Source: Vibrio aestivus (GTDB lineage: Bacteria; Pseudomonadota; Gammaproteobacteria; Enterobacterales; Vibrionaceae). From it: 64,000 nucleotides of DNA. The DNA lies in assembly GCA_003263845.1 (NCBI GenBank), contig JYJN01000200.1, positions 1-64,000 of the forward strand, written 5' to 3'. A program made the position numbers and the translations under genes. This document shows positions 13,396 to 22,520 of this stretch, piece by piece (position 1 is the stretch's first letter; the number at the start of each line of letters is the position of its first letter). The notes beneath the pieces are model-generated. The model worked only from the letters and a program-made list of their open reading frames with translations, was not told where the DNA came from and ran no database searches.

Positions 13396-14842
13396 TCACC
13401 TTTCTATTCTCTTTGTAGCATCTGAAGTTGAAGGGTTAATTAAAAGCGGTGGCTTGGCAGATGTTGCCAAGGCACTGCCTGAAGCACTTCTTACACTCGA
13501 TCAAGATGTTCGTATCGCCATTCCAGCTTACAGCTTGATTCCAAATGTAGAACATGCCGAAGTTATTCTCGAAACAACGTTAAACTCATGGCCACATACA
13601 GCTTATCAAGTGGTAAGCCTAAAGGTCGGGGATGCCCCTGTTTATGGTATCCGTTGTGATGAGTACTTTGACAGGCCAGCAATGTATGCAGAGAATAATC
13701 AGGCATACATGGATAATGGCGAACGCTTTGCCTTCTTCAGTGCAGCGTGTCTAGATATGCTGCCTAAATTAGGCTTTAGACCTGACATTGTTCATGCAAA
13801 CGACTGGCATACTGGGTTTGTGCCATATTTGCTTAAACATCGTCATGGTCACGATGGGTTCTTTGCCTCGATGAAGAGCGTTATCTCAATTCATAACGCG
13901 GTGTTTAAAGGCGTATTTAGTTATAACGAACTCCAATGCTTACCTGAGATGCATAGCTTCTATGTGCCAGAGGCGGCAGTGAGTAATTCGCATATCACTA
14001 TGTTGAAAGCAGCGGTTACCTGCGCAGATAAGATCAATGCAGTTAGCCCAACTTACGCGGAAGAGCTAAAAACAGAGCTTGGCAGCCATGGAATGGCTCA
14101 AGAGTTCCAATCGAGAGCTTGCGATTTAGTCGGGATCCTAAATGGCTGTGACTATAGTGCTTGGAATCCAGAAACAGATTCAGCATTGCCAAAAACCTAC
14201 AAGGCGAACCGTCAGAGTATGGTGCGTGGGAAGAATGCTGCGAAGTCTGCGTTACAAGAGAAGGTAGGATTAGGGCAATCCGATGTTGCCATGTATGGCA
14301 TGGTATGCCGATTGACGAATCAAAAGGGTGTTCACTACCTGTTACCTATCTTAGAAAGCTTTCTAAAGTTCGATGTCCAGCTCGTCATTGTCGGAACGGG
14401 TGATCCTGTGTTGGCTCATCAATTGGCTTCAATTTCGAATAAGTATCCAGACAGGTTTAAGTTTGTCGAAGCGTATAACAATGAGCTCGCTCACCTCGTT
14501 GAAGCAGGCAGTGATTTCTTCTTGATGCCCTCTGAGTTTGAGCCTTGTGGATTAAATCAAATCTACAGCATGGCTTATGGTACATTGCCTATCGTTCGTG
14601 CGGTAGGTGGTTTGAAGGATAGCGTCAATGATTATGACGCCAACCCTGAGGTTGCGACAGGCTTTATTTTCGAGGAGCCTTCACCTCAAGCGTTGCTCAA
14701 CGTGATGATGCGATCTTTACTGTTATACGTTCAGCAACCGAATGAAGTTAAACGTGTTCAGCTCTACGCGATGCAGCAAGAGTTCTCTTGGGTAGAAAGT
14801 GCAAAAGAGTATATTGATCTCTATATGAGTGCGAGAGTATAA
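13385..14842 (+). CDS. glgA: glycogen synthase
   Basis: GT5 glucosyltransferase that extends alpha-1,4-glucan from ADP-glucose. I use the TTG at 13385: an AAGGAG site inside glgC precedes it by about seven bases and the product starts MATNHLSILFVASEVEGLIKSGGLADV, containing the KSGGLADV ADP-glucose loop. HANDWHTGFVPYLL, ISIHNAVFKG, and the C-terminal FFLMPSEFEPCGLNQIYSMAYGTLPIVRAVGGLKDSV are present. Length is 485 residues. Overlap with glgC implies coupled translation. Confidence 0.95.
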   Translation: MATNHLSILFVASEVEGLIKSGGLADVAKALPEALLTLDQDVRIAIPAYSLIPNVEHAEVILETTLNSWPHTAYQVVSLKVGDAPVYGIRCDEYFDRPAMYAENNQAYMDNGERFAFFSAACLDMLPKLGFRPDIVHANDWHTGFVPYLLKHRHGHDGFFASMKSVISIHNAVFKGVFSYNELQCLPEMHSFYVPEAAVSNSHITMLKAAVTCADKINAVSPTYAEELKTELGSHGMAQEFQSRACDLVGILNGCDYSAWNPETDSALPKTYKANRQSMVRGKNAAKSALQEKVGLGQSDVAMYGMVCRLTNQKGVHYLLPILESFLKFDVQLVIVGTGDPVLAHQLASISNKYPDRFKFVEAYNNELAHLVEAGSDFFLMPSEFEPCGLNQIYSMAYGTLPIVRAVGGLKDSVNDYDANPEVATGFIFEEPSPQALLNVMMRSLLLYVQQPNEVKRVQLYAMQQEFSWVESAKEYIDLYMSARV

Positions 14843-14846
14843 AAAC

Positions 14847-14873
14847 AAGGTGCCCAAGGGCACCTTTTCTTTT
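14847..14873 (+). terminator. glgCA terminator
   Basis: AAGGTGCCC (14847-14855) pairs with GGGCACCTT (14858-14866), followed by TTCTTTTG. It lies directly after the glgA stop. Confidence 0.85.
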
Positions 14874-15017
14874 GTTTGATGTATGCGCTTTTTCGTGCCA
14901 TCCTTTGTCAGAGCAGTATCATTAACGCGTCAATGCTAACAATTCGATGATACTTAATGGCAGGGCTGTGGTACTCTCCCTGTAGAATTTTTAGTGATAG
15001 CAATTCCCATAAATACC

Positions 15018-15815
15018 ATGTCTCAATCCTTACTTTTTCATAAAACTTATACTCATCCAACAAGCAACGAATGGGTGGTATTCGTGCATGGAGCAGGTGG
15101 CAGCTCGTCTATTTGGTTTAAACAGATCAAAGCGTACAAAGAGCACTTTAATCTGCTGCTGATCGACCTTCGTGGGCATGGTAAGTCCAATGAGTTTATT
15201 AAAGATCTGATCACGAATAAATACACCTTTAAATGCGTCACTATGGATATCTTGAAAGTACTTGATCACTTGAAGATTCAGTCGGCTCATTTTGTAGGCA
15301 TGTCTCTAGGTACAATTATCGTGAGAAATTTGGCTGAGCTAGCCAATGAAAGAGTCAGAACCATGGTGCTAGGCGGAGCGGTTACTCGATTTAATGCGCG
15401 TTCGCAGATATTGGTGCAGCTGGGCAACTTAAGTAAGCATGTGATTCCATATATGTGGTTGTACAGGCTATTTGCTTATATTGTTATGCCACAGAAAAGC
15501 CAGAAAGAATCGCGATTGTTGTTTGTACGAGAAGCCAAAAAGCTGTGCCAGAAAGAGTTCAAACGCTGGTTTATGCTAGCGGCGGAAGTCAATCCTATGA
15601 TGAGGTATTTCAAAGAGAAGGAATTACCAATTCCGACGTTGTACCTTATGGGAGAACGAGACTATATGTTCATCCAACCGGTGAAGGAGATGGTTGAAGT
15701 ACATGAGTCGAGTTGTCTGCATGAAATTCCTAATTGCGGTCATGTTTGTAACGTAGAGCAACCTGACGAATTTAATCGCCATTCTATTGAGTTCATAAAA
15801 CAAAATATAAATTAG
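15018..15815 (+). CDS. alpha/beta-hydrolase fold protein
   Basis: A 265-residue alpha/beta hydrolase starting MSQSLLFHKTYTHP at 15018; the frame is open to 14994 but that N-terminus looks unnatural. The oxyanion-hole segment is VFVHGAGGSSSIW, the nucleophile elbow GMSLGT (Ser), the acid lies probably in LMGERDYMF, and the catalytic His in PNCGHVCNVEQP. The strand-helix pattern LLLIDLRGHGKS fits this superfamily. Substrate is unknown; esterases, haloperoxidases and MenH-like enzymes share these features. It converges on the DUF2007 gene with an 18-base gap. Confidence 0.8.
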   Translation: MSQSLLFHKTYTHPTSNEWVVFVHGAGGSSSIWFKQIKAYKEHFNLLLIDLRGHGKSNEFIKDLITNKYTFKCVTMDILKVLDHLKIQSAHFVGMSLGTIIVRNLAELANERVRTMVLGGAVTRFNARSQILVQLGNLSKHVIPYMWLYRLFAYIVMPQKSQKESRLLFVREAKKLCQKEFKRWFMLAAEVNPMMRYFKEKELPIPTLYLMGERDYMFIQPVKEMVEVHESSCLHEIPNCGHVCNVEQPDEFNRHSIEFIKQNIN

Positions 15816-15833
15816 GTGGGGTATCGATCAGAC

Positions 15834-16157
15834 TTATTGGTCCGGTGCCACTTCTCCACATTGCCAGCACGCAGCAAATTGACCTTCGTTTTTTTCACCG
15901 CAGTGCTCGCAACTCCAGTCTTGGAATCCAACAGTATTGTCGCGTTGTTTTAGATAATCGCTGACAATAGATTGCGCAAAGATTTTTTGTGTCTGGTCCA
16001 AAAGCCAAATGTGCGGAGAGGAATCCTCGCCCACAGGCAATTCTCCTTGCAAGCTAAACAGCGCTTCGTTTCTTATTTCGCACCTAACGCCCTCCATCTT
16101 TAAAAGCTGCAGCATTAGATGGGCCTCGGGTGGGTTTTGCGCTGTAAAGATATTCAA
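15834..16157 (-). CDS. DUF2007 protein with C-terminal zinc ribbon
   Basis: The first two-thirds (MNIFTAQNPPEAHLMLQLLKMEGVRCEIRNE, read in parts) is a DUF2007-type ferredoxin-like domain that resembles PII-like signalling folds. The C-terminus has CEHC followed by CWQC, a probable Zn ribbon. The start is a TTG three bases after the stop of the upstream VTT gene, and its GAGGG ribosome site lies in that gene's last codons, so the two are translationally coupled. Function is unknown; membership of the family is inferred from sequence pattern. Confidence 0.78.
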   Translation of the reverse strand: MNIFTAQNPPEAHLMLQLLKMEGVRCEIRNEALFSLQGELPVGEDSSPHIWLLDQTQKIFAQSIVSDYLKQRDNTVGFQDWSCEHCGEKNEGQFAACWQCGEVAPDQ

Positions 16158-16160
16158 TCG

Positions 16161-16847
16161 TTAACCCTCTTGAGTGGTTGGAGTCTTGCGTATCTTGTTC
16201 ATAATCCATTTGGACACAATAGGGAACAAGCCAAGTAATACGAAAGACGCTATCACGGTAGGTGAGACGATTCCAGCGAGGCTGTCAATTTGCGCGAGTT
16301 GAGTACCCGCATTGAGGTATACCGCAGTACCCGGAAGCATGCCTAGTTGGCTTACTAAGTAAAAACGGCTCACAGCGATAGGGGATAGACCCATGAGCAG
16401 GTTGATCAAAAAGAATGGGAAGATAGGAATTAAGCGCAATGAAAAGAGATAAAACGCACCATCTTTCTCTATACCTTCATTAATGGTCGACAGCTTATCG
16501 CCAAATTTGGTTGAACCCAATCCTTCAGCAAATATCGGCTACTCAAAAAACGCGAGGGTCGCACCAATCGTGCTGGCGAAAGAGACAAGCAGTAAACTCG
16601 TCCAAAAACCAAACAGTGCCGCTCCCAGTAAGGTAACAACTGCAGCGCCGGGTACCGAAAATGCGGTGATACTGATGTAGAACACGAAATAGCCTAAAGC
16701 GGCAACGACAAAGTTATCATCAATAAATTGGCTGAGAGCCTGTTGCTGAGCTTTTGCATTCTCAAGGGTGAGGTGATGACTAAAGTTGGTGGCGAGTAGT
16801 ACTACCACTAAAATGAATAGAAGTCCTAAGATTAGCTTTTTGTTCAT
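16161..16847 (-). CDS. TVP38/TMEM64 (VTT domain) membrane protein, two compensating indels
   Basis: A 228-residue integral membrane protein of the DedA/VTT group. The N-terminal segment MNKKLILGLLFILVVVLLAT is a membrane helix. The VTT core contains FSVPGAAVVTLLGAALFGFW and, after the break, LRLIPIFPFFLINLLMGLSPI with a conserved Arg-Pro-hydrophobic motif. The frame breaks at an A6 run (16545-16550), one base too long, and recovers near 16510, where one base is missing, so the reading frame is restored. Likely a lipid or metabolite-handling membrane protein; exact role unknown. A GAGGA site precedes the ATG. Confidence 0.82.
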
Positions 16848-16913
16848 GATGTCCTCTTACATGCAGCTGTTCTATTTAAACAGACACGGTCTTTATCGAG
16901 AAACTTTCAAGAA

Positions 16914-16943
16914 ATAAAAAAAACCAACGCTAAACGTTGGTTT
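16914..16943 (-). terminator. tfoY terminator
   Basis: AAACCAACG and CGTTGGTTT (16921-16943) form a stem that on the minus strand runs into a T tract (16922-16914). It lies ten bases past the tfoY stop. Confidence 0.88.
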
Positions 16944-16952
16944 ATAAGCTAT

Positions 16953-17543
16953 CTAGTTGATTCGATTTGCGAGTTCATCTCTTCTTGCTTGAGGGATGAC
17001 GGACCAGTGTGTGCCCTTAATCGCGCCTTCCAAAGCCCAGAGAAGTTCTAAACCGACATCTGAAGAGTGCGTTTGCCTTATTGCTTTAAAGGCCTCTACA
17101 GCTCCTTTGGCTTCCAATTCTGGCACTGATTCGATACCTGCTTTCTTTAGCATTCGCTCAGTCGCAAGACGGAGATTTGGAAGATCTTTCAAGCGCTCAG
17201 GTTTACTTGTCGCCTGTGTTTCCTTTTCGACTTTGGCCGCGGCTAAGGCTTCACGTGCGTTGCTTAGCGTTTTCTCTGGGTTTTCACTCCAGGTTTCTGG
17301 CAGGGCAAAGTACTTGGTCACTACTGGGAACCCACGTTTTTTATATACGTAAGGTTTGTAGCCTAAGGATTTGAACTCATTAGAGGTTTTGTCATTCGCT
17401 CTAAGGTGAAGTTTATCTCTGACGACTAGAGCAAACATGGTGTCATCGGCAAAAATGCCGAAACCACCGAACATTGAACGAGATTTGATTCGTCCTAGCT
17501 GCTCAAAAAGTCGCATTGAATCTTTTAATACTGGTTTATCCAT
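16953..17543 (-). CDS. tfoY: TfoX/Sxy family regulator, TfoY type
   Basis: A 196-residue protein with a TfoX N-terminal domain ([37 protein letters not shown]) and a TfoX C-terminal helical domain ([29 protein letters not shown]). Vibrios have two paralogues. I call this TfoY, not TfoX, because a Vc2-like cyclic-di-GMP riboswitch lies upstream and because it neighbours purR, torD and torR; in Vibrio cholerae the Vc2 riboswitch precedes tfoY (VC1722). TfoY is known there to activate type VI secretion and motility. The ribosome site is weak, with a GTATT/AATAC hairpin just before it, consistent with control at the leader. Confidence 0.88.
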   Translation of the reverse strand: MDKPVLKDSMRLFEQLGRIKSRSMFGGFGIFADDTMFALVVRDKLHLRANDKTSNEFKSLGYKPYVYKKRGFPVVTKYFALPETWSENPEKTLSNAREALAAAKVEKETQATSKPERLKDLPNLRLATERMLKKAGIESVPELEAKGAVEAFKAIRQTHSSDVGLELLWALEGAIKGTHWSVIPQARRDELANRIN

Positions 17544-17659
17544 GCTGTATATTCTCGGTGTATTAACAATACGCCACCAAATCAGGTCCGAGAGATTAGC
17601 AAAACGATGCAGAGAGTGTGTCTGAGAAAAGTTAAATATAACTGTGTGTATCTTTGCAT

Positions 17660-17760
17660 ATTTGCCATCGGCAACCCCGCTACCTGTTCTATTTTAATAA
17701 TAGACTGAGGCCGGAGGCTTTGCGTCCCACCCTTTCGAATGGTTTGCCCTGTGCGTGACT
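17660..17760 (-). promoter_or_regulatory. GEMM-I cyclic-di-GMP riboswitch (Vc2-like)
   Basis: On the minus strand the segment runs from CACGCACAGGGCAAACC (17757 downward) through CATTCGAAAGGGTGGGAC, GCAAAGCCTCCGGCC, then GGTAGCGGGGTTGCCGATGG (ending about 17664). The GAAA tetraloop, the tetraloop-receptor region and the G-rich 3' strand match what I recall of the V. cholerae Vc2 aptamer with few differences; the variable part is the P2 end (about 17690-17710). It lies about 120 bases before the tfoY start. Whether it acts on translation or termination here cannot be told from sequence. Confidence 0.95.
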
Positions 17761-17852
17761 TCAATAATAAGGATAAATAGTTTTTTGGGTTAGTATCACA
17801 TTTTAATACGCTAAGTGTGACATTGCTTCAAATATTTACCGCAATTATAACG

Positions 17853-17884
17853 CGTTTTGTGCATGAATAGTGATGCACAAAACG
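17853..17884. repeat. 12-base perfect hairpin between purR and the tfoY leader
   Basis: CGTTTTGTGCAT (17853-17864) pairs perfectly with ATGCACAAAACG (17873-17884), loop of eight. It sits 20 bases beyond the purR stop. There is no T tract on the minus strand, so it is not a standard terminator, though it may still end purR transcripts or act as a binding site. Confidence 0.65.
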
Positions 17885-17904
17885 GATTTATTATATCAAA
17901 TCAA

Positions 17905-18912
17905 CTATTTAAGTAGATCCCTAACGGTTTTTCTTTCCACAATTTCTGGGCGCATTTCAAAGATTCGCTTCTCATGCTCCTTATCTTTGATACGCTCAAG
18001 TAGGATTTCAAATGCGTTTTTACCAACACGACGTTTAGGCTGGTGAACGGTGGTCAGTGGCGGTGAGAAGTATTCCGCAAGTTCGATATTGTCGTAACCA
18101 ATAACCGACATATCCTCTGGAATTCTAACGCCTTTCTGTTGTAGTCGGCTCATTAAGCCCAGTGCCATTGTGTCGTTGAAACAGAAAATAGCAGTGGGCA
18201 TTTCATCCATCGCGACAATCTTATCGGCTGCAAGCACCGCGGTATCACACTCAAAGTTACCTTCTAAGATCCAGTCATCGATAACATCAATATTTCCTTC
18301 TTTCAGGGCGCGTTTGTAGCCCGCGATACGTTCCTGACATGCGGCTTTTTCAAAATGACCACTTAGGCAAGCAATTTTCTGGTGACCTTTATCGATCAGG
18401 TACTTCGTCGCTAGGTAGCCGCCTTCTTCCGAGTTATCGATAATTTTGTCTGCTTGAGAGCTCTCAGGGCCCCAGTCCATGATAACTTTTGGAATGTCTG
18501 CATGGCGATCCAGCATTTCTAACAGTTCTTCTGTTAGATCTGAACACATGACTAAGATGCCGTCGACACGTTTCTCCGCCAGCATTCGAATGTAGTCGCG
18601 CTGCTTTTCGTAAATGCCGCCTGTGTTACATAGAATTAGGGTGTAACCTTGGCGGTAACAGTAGCTCTCTACACCATCGATCACTTCAGAGAAGAATAAG
18701 TTGGTTGATTGGGTTACCAACATGCCAATCGTGCGAGTAGTATTACACTTAAGGCTTCGGGCTACTGCACTAGGTGCGTAGTTGAGTTCTTTAACCGCTT
18801 CCATGACTTTTTCTTGCGTGGCTTCCGCAACAAATCGTGTTTTGTTAATGACATGAGATACAGTCGTTGTCGAAACGCCAGCAAGGCGTGCGACATCTTT
18901 AATGGTTGCCAT
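17905..18912 (-). CDS. purR: purine repressor, LacI family
   Basis: Hypoxanthine/guanine-responsive repressor of purine synthesis. The ATG at 18912 gives [30 protein letters not shown], the PurR helix-turn-helix and hinge ([11 protein letters not shown]), almost identical in layout to E. coli PurR. The sugar-binding-protein-like core has [33 protein letters not shown], and [29 protein letters not shown]. Length is 335 residues. The frame is open six codons upstream, but those residues are not part of the family. No PurR operator of the ACGCAAACGTTTGCGT type was seen nearby. Confidence 0.94.
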   Translation of the reverse strand: MATIKDVARLAGVSTTTVSHVINKTRFVAEATQEKVMEAVKELNYAPSAVARSLKCNTTRTIGMLVTQSTNLFFSEVIDGVESYCYRQGYTLILCNTGGIYEKQRDYIRMLAEKRVDGILVMCSDLTEELLEMLDRHADIPKVIMDWGPESSQADKIIDNSEEGGYLATKYLIDKGHQKIACLSGHFEKAACQERIAGYKRALKEGNIDVIDDWILEGNFECDTAVLAADKIVAMDEMPTAIFCFNDTMALGLMSRLQQKGVRIPEDMSVIGYDNIELAEYFSPPLTTVHQPKRRVGKNAFEILLERIKDKEHEKRIFEMRPEIVERKTVRDLLK

Positions 18913-18980
18913 AGGGTCTTGTCCTGTCAATTACTGTGCACCCATTTCAACGAAACAATATGTAGGATGCATCAGAAACA

Positions 18981-19006
18981 CAAAAACCGCCGATATGCAG
19001 CGGTTT
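18981..19006 (-). terminator. torD terminator
   Basis: AAACCGC (18984-18990) and GCGGTTT (19000-19006) form a stem; on the minus strand it is followed by TTTTTG. It lies between the torD stop and purR. Confidence 0.65.
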
Positions 19007-19124
19007 GTATCATTATTATAAATCTATAGTTTTCACAGCCAATATTAGACCGCATTACGTGTGGTCGCAACGAAAAACGATGTAATGTTCGTCTTAGTCA
19101 CAAAATAGGCGGTGAATATACACC

Positions 19125-19772
19125 TTATTCACCAATTAGATAGTGGCTATCCAATTTTAAGAAAGCTTCAGTTACGAGTGCAACTGCAGCATAGAACCCG
19201 AATTCATCTTTGCTTTGAGCTTGCTTCACGAACTCCGGTACCCAAGTGAGCAAATGCTCACGTATGAAGTTTTCTTGTTCCATTAGTGCATCATTAAAGT
19301 GTGCTTCTTGCTCTAGTTCGTTTGAGCGAATAACAAGGTTGCCCAAGAAATCCAATTCGATAGCAATATGATCAGCAGGCTCATTGAGATTGGAGTCTAC
19401 GGCAATACCATGCTCTGCCATTATCTTTTCCATATCTTTTGCAGGTTGTTCGTTCAAAAGACCAGATTTGCATAAGTAAATGGAAGCGTAAGGCAGGGCA
19501 GATTCCTTCTCGGACTTCAAAAAGAGGTCGCAAAAGTCTGCGGATAACTCCAGTTGAGAATCTTCTCTATCTTGAAGTCGGTTTAGTGAATCGATCAACT
19601 TTTCAATTGGGCCGCTTAGCTCTTCATTCTCACCTAGGCCAGTTAGAAAGCTTCGGATCGTTTGGCTATGGTATTGTTCTAGATCCGATTCGGTCAGCTC
19701 TTTCGCAAAAAGGCTGGAAAGCCACCAGTAGATCTCTGCACGCTTTTCATTAAATGTTTTTAGTTCTTGCAT
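19125..19772 (-). CDS. torD: TorD, cytoplasmic chaperone for TorA
   Basis: Specific chaperone that binds the TorA apoenzyme and its Tat signal before molybdenum cofactor insertion. The ATG at 19772, preceded by AGGA, gives [22 protein letters not shown], the usual TorD start; the open frame extends 21 codons further without family resemblance. The all-helical protein (215 residues) has [21 protein letters not shown] and the [16 protein letters not shown] motif typical of TorD/DmsD chaperones. It is divergent from torR, while its client torA is 33 kb away in this window. Confidence 0.92.
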   Translation of the reverse strand: MQELKTFNEKRAEIYWWLSSLFAKELTESDLEQYHSQTIRSFLTGLGENEELSGPIEKLIDSLNRLQDREDSQLELSADFCDLFLKSEKESALPYASIYLCKSGLLNEQPAKDMEKIMAEHGIAVDSNLNEPADHIAIELDFLGNLVIRSNELEQEAHFNDALMEQENFIREHLLTWVPEFVKQAQSKDEFGFYAAVALVTEAFLKLDSHYLIGE

Positions 19773-19816
19773 GTTTATCATTCCTAGAATGTCTATCTCT
19801 TTAGTGTAACGAATAA

Positions 19817-19967
19817 AAATGAATAGGGGTAACACAGAGTATGATGATTAATTTCAATATATTGGCGGTTATGAATGGGGCAAGGAGAGCTTGTTTTGAA
19901 TCAATAAAGTCACATCTTTCTTAGTTTATTCGAGACTAGTGCTAGAATTGTTAAGGATTATGAATAG
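19817..19967. promoter_or_regulatory. three possible TorR boxes between torD and torR
   Basis: The E. coli tor box is CTGTTCATAT (reverse complement ATATGAACAG). AAATGAATAG (19817-19826) and TTATGAATAG (19958-19967) match at 8 of 10, TTATGAATGG (19869-19878) at 7 of 10, all in the same orientation. Position between torD and torR makes them plausible; the matches alone are weak. Confidence 0.4.
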
Positions 19968-20007
19968 AATGGCCGGGTACATTTCGGTCAATATAAGTAG
20001 AAAATTT

Positions 20008-20721
20008 ATGAGTTATCACGTTCTAGTCGTTGAAGACGATGTAGTAACACGCACCAAACTTGCTGGTTATTTCCAGAATGAAGGCTACACAGTCAGTGAA
20101 GCTGAAAGTGGGGATGAAATGCGTGACATGCTAAAACAACACTCGATCGATTTAATCATGCTTGATATTAATCTACCAGGCAGTGACGGTTTAATGTTGA
20201 CCCGAGAACTCCGCAGCCAATCAGACATCGGTATTATTTTGGTAACCGGCCGAACCGACAGCATCGATAAAATTGTTGGCCTTGAAATGGGCGCAGATGA
20301 CTATGTGACCAAGCCTTTTGAGCTTCGTGAGTTATTGGTGCGCGTTAAGAATTTGCTGTGGCGTATATCGAATGCACGCAATGCGAGTTTTCAACAGCCT
20401 CAAGAGCAAAATGATAATATTGTCCGTTTCGCTGAGTGGACATTTGATATTCAAAGACGAGCACTTAGCCGCAACGGCGAGCCTGTGAAACTAACGAAAG
20501 CTGAATATGAACTGCTTGTTGCTTTGTCATCTCACCCAAATCAAGTGCTCAGTCGAGAGCGTATTTTAAATATGATCAGCCATCGAGTTGATGCACCGAA
20601 CGATAGAACGATTGACGTACTGATTCGTCGAATGCGTGCCAAAATGGAGTTCGATCCTAAGAACCCGCAAATCTTTGTTACCGTTCATGGTGAAGGTTAT
20701 ATGTTTGCTGGCGACGCATAG
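20008..20721 (+). CDS. torR: two-component response regulator TorR
   Basis: OmpR/PhoB-type regulator of TMAO respiration. The ATG at 20008 gives MSYHVLVVEDDVVTRTKLAGYF; the upstream open codons do not fit a receiver. The receiver has the acidic pair ED, the phospho-acceptor Asp in LIMLDINLPGSDG and the Lys of VTKPFELRELL. The C-terminal winged helix runs from VRFAEWTFD to VHGEGYMFAG. Length is 237 residues. The TorR assignment over other OmpR regulators rests on neighbouring torD and on general resemblance. The partner sensor torS is not in the window. Confidence 0.9.
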   Translation: MSYHVLVVEDDVVTRTKLAGYFQNEGYTVSEAESGDEMRDMLKQHSIDLIMLDINLPGSDGLMLTRELRSQSDIGIILVTGRTDSIDKIVGLEMGADDYVTKPFELRELLVRVKNLLWRISNARNASFQQPQEQNDNIVRFAEWTFDIQRRALSRNGEPVKLTKAEYELLVALSSHPNQVLSRERILNMISHRVDAPNDRTIDVLIRRMRAKMEFDPKNPQIFVTVHGEGYMFAGDA

Positions 20722-20756
20722 AACGACACAATTTAGAGTTGCGCAAGAAACCAAAT

Positions 20757-20787
20757 AAAAACCGAAGCCAATAGCTTCGGTTTTTTT
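20757..20787. terminator. bidirectional terminator, torR / elyC
   Basis: AAACCGAAGC (20759-20768) pairs with GCTTCGGTTT (20774-20783), with an A tract before and a T tract after, so it can serve torR on the plus strand and elyC on the minus strand. Confidence 0.88.
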
Positions 20788-20813
20788 AGATTATTAATTA
20801 CATAATATCCACA

Positions 20814-21616
20814 TCAAAGTGTACTTTCTGTGGCCTCTAAGGCTTGCTCTTCATAGTCCGAAGCCCAGTCACGCAAACTTTGCCAAACCAAACCAAGCGT
20901 TTCGTGCCAGTAACGTTCAGTTTGCTCAAGGTATTTCCCCTTAGGCGTAAATCTTTCCCAGCCTTGCGTAATATTGGCGTGAGCTAAGAAGTTTGTCGGT
21001 GCAGGGTAGGGTTTAACCCCGGCAGAATGAAATTCATTAAGTGCACGTTGCATGTGACTTGCTGATGTGACCAAAACAACTTGGCGCTGCTTTACAAAAG
21101 CAGCCGCTTGTCTTGCTTCTTCCCATGTGTCTTTTGCTGTTTCGAGTAAAATGATGTCAGACTTGGACACGCCGAGTGCAAGGGCGACTTTGGCCATCAT
21201 GCGAGCGTTGCTGACGCCAGAACCGCCATCATAACCAGACAGGATCAATTTCGAACCCGGATACATTCGCAGAATTCGAATGCCCTCAGTGAGTCTCATT
21301 AGCCTGCACGGCTAAGTTCAGACGTTGGTGGGATTTGGTCATCGACCACATGTCCGCTGCCAAGCACCATGACGTAGTCAATGGATTGGTCGACGGGTAA
21401 AAATACAGTGTGTTGCCTCTCCATAGGCAGTAATAGGCGGCTAGAAAATGGTTGGAAGGCGATCAGAAAAATTCCGCAAAGGGAAAACAGAACAACGAAA
21501 CATCCAGTTTTTCGTTTGGTGGTAAACATTATCAACATCAAGCCAAGAAAACCGATGATTAGCATCGCGGGTAACGGCATGAGTATAGAAGAAACCACTT
21601 TTTTCAGCTCAAACAT
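20814..21616 (-). CDS. elyC: envelope biogenesis factor ElyC (DUF218), one frameshift
   Basis: Inner-membrane protein of the SanA/YdcF/ElyC (DUF218) family; E. coli ElyC affects peptidoglycan and enterobacterial common antigen precursor supply. The ATG at 21616 gives MFELKKVVSSILMPLPAMLIIGFLGLMLI, the family's first helix, followed by a second (CFVVLFSLCGIFLIAF). DUF218 motifs are YVMVLGSGHV, SKLILSGYDGG, and LVTSASHMQRAL. The frame is lost near 21303, where one base is missing between SELSRA and LMRLTEGIRI. Rejoined length is about 267 residues. It is divergent from cmoM. Confidence 0.88.
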
Positions 21617-21729
21617 ACTTAAATAGTCCGAAAAAACATCAGTTGATAATAAAAAGAGAGAAACCCTCTTTATTCCTACTATTCCTATGACAGAATAGCG
21701 GCACGATTCATTATCATAACCTAAGCAAC

Positions 21730-22518
21730 GTGACTCAAGACCGTAATTTCGACGATATTGCCCACAAATTTGCAAAAAATATTTACGGCTCTGACAAAGG
21801 CGAGATCCGCCAAGTTATTGTCTGGGAAGATTTTCAGCAGATATTAGCCCAGTTGGCAGCGAGTGAAACTTCACTCAAAGTGCTGGATGCGGGTGGTGGA
21901 CTAGCGCAGCTTTCGCAAAAGTTGGCTAAACTAGGGCACCGAATTACTTTGTGTGATCTATCTTCGGAAATGTTACAACTGGCTCGTCAGGATATTGAAA
22001 AGAACAGCCTGCTTGAGCAGTATCGGTTCGTCCATTCTCCGGTCCAATCTATTGATGAACACCTCAATAAGCCGGTTGATTTGGTCATGTTTCACGCAGT
22101 GATGGAATGGTTAGCGGATCCCAAACCAGCGCTAGAAAAAGTATTAGAACAAGTCAGGCCTGAAGGCATGGCTTCAATTATGTTCTACAACCATCACGGC
22201 TTGGTTTACAAGAATGTTATTTGCGGAAACATACCTCATGTATTAGATGGAATGCCGCACAGAAAACGGTTTAAACTTCAGCCTCAAAAAGGGTTGAAAC
22301 CGGAAGAGGTCTATCAATGGATAGAAGCTTGCGGATTTGAAATATGTGGAAAGTCAGGTATCCGCTCCTTTAGCGATTACATAGGAAACATGGAATACAT
22401 GGGCGACTACCAATTTGAAGATGTATTGGAGCTTGAAAGACAATTATGTCGTCAAGAGCCTTACCTCTCGTTAGGCCGATACATACATGTATGGGCAAAG
22501 AAGAAAACACAGGAATAA
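21730..22518 (+). CDS. cmoM: tRNA 5-carboxymethoxyuridine methyltransferase
   Basis: SAM-dependent enzyme (formerly SmtA) that methylates cmo5U34 in certain tRNAs to the methyl ester. The GTG at 21730 gives [27 protein letters not shown], as in the family. The SAM loop is [12 protein letters not shown], followed by LCDLSSEML, and [13 protein letters not shown]. The 262 residues match E. coli. It lies directly upstream of mukF (two-base gap), the standard position. CmoA and CmoB, which make its substrate, are encoded 11 kb downstream. Confidence 0.94.
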   Translation: MTQDRNFDDIAHKFAKNIYGSDKGEIRQVIVWEDFQQILAQLAASETSLKVLDAGGGLAQLSQKLAKLGHRITLCDLSSEMLQLARQDIEKNSLLEQYRFVHSPVQSIDEHLNKPVDLVMFHAVMEWLADPKPALEKVLEQVRPEGMASIMFYNHHGLVYKNVICGNIPHVLDGMPHRKRFKLQPQKGLKPEEVYQWIEACGFEICGKSGIRSFSDYIGNMEYMGDYQFEDVLELERQLCRQEPYLSLGRYIHVWAKKKTQE

Positions 22519-22520
22519 TA

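Noticed and set aside
16953-17543. Naming the gene tfoX (competence regulator)
   Set aside because: The upstream Vc2-like riboswitch and the purR-torD-torR neighbours match tfoY, not tfoX.
17582-17764. A 60-codon reverse-strand ORF
   Set aside because: It lies over the cyclic-di-GMP riboswitch and its leader, begins at a TTG, and has no homology or ribosome site.
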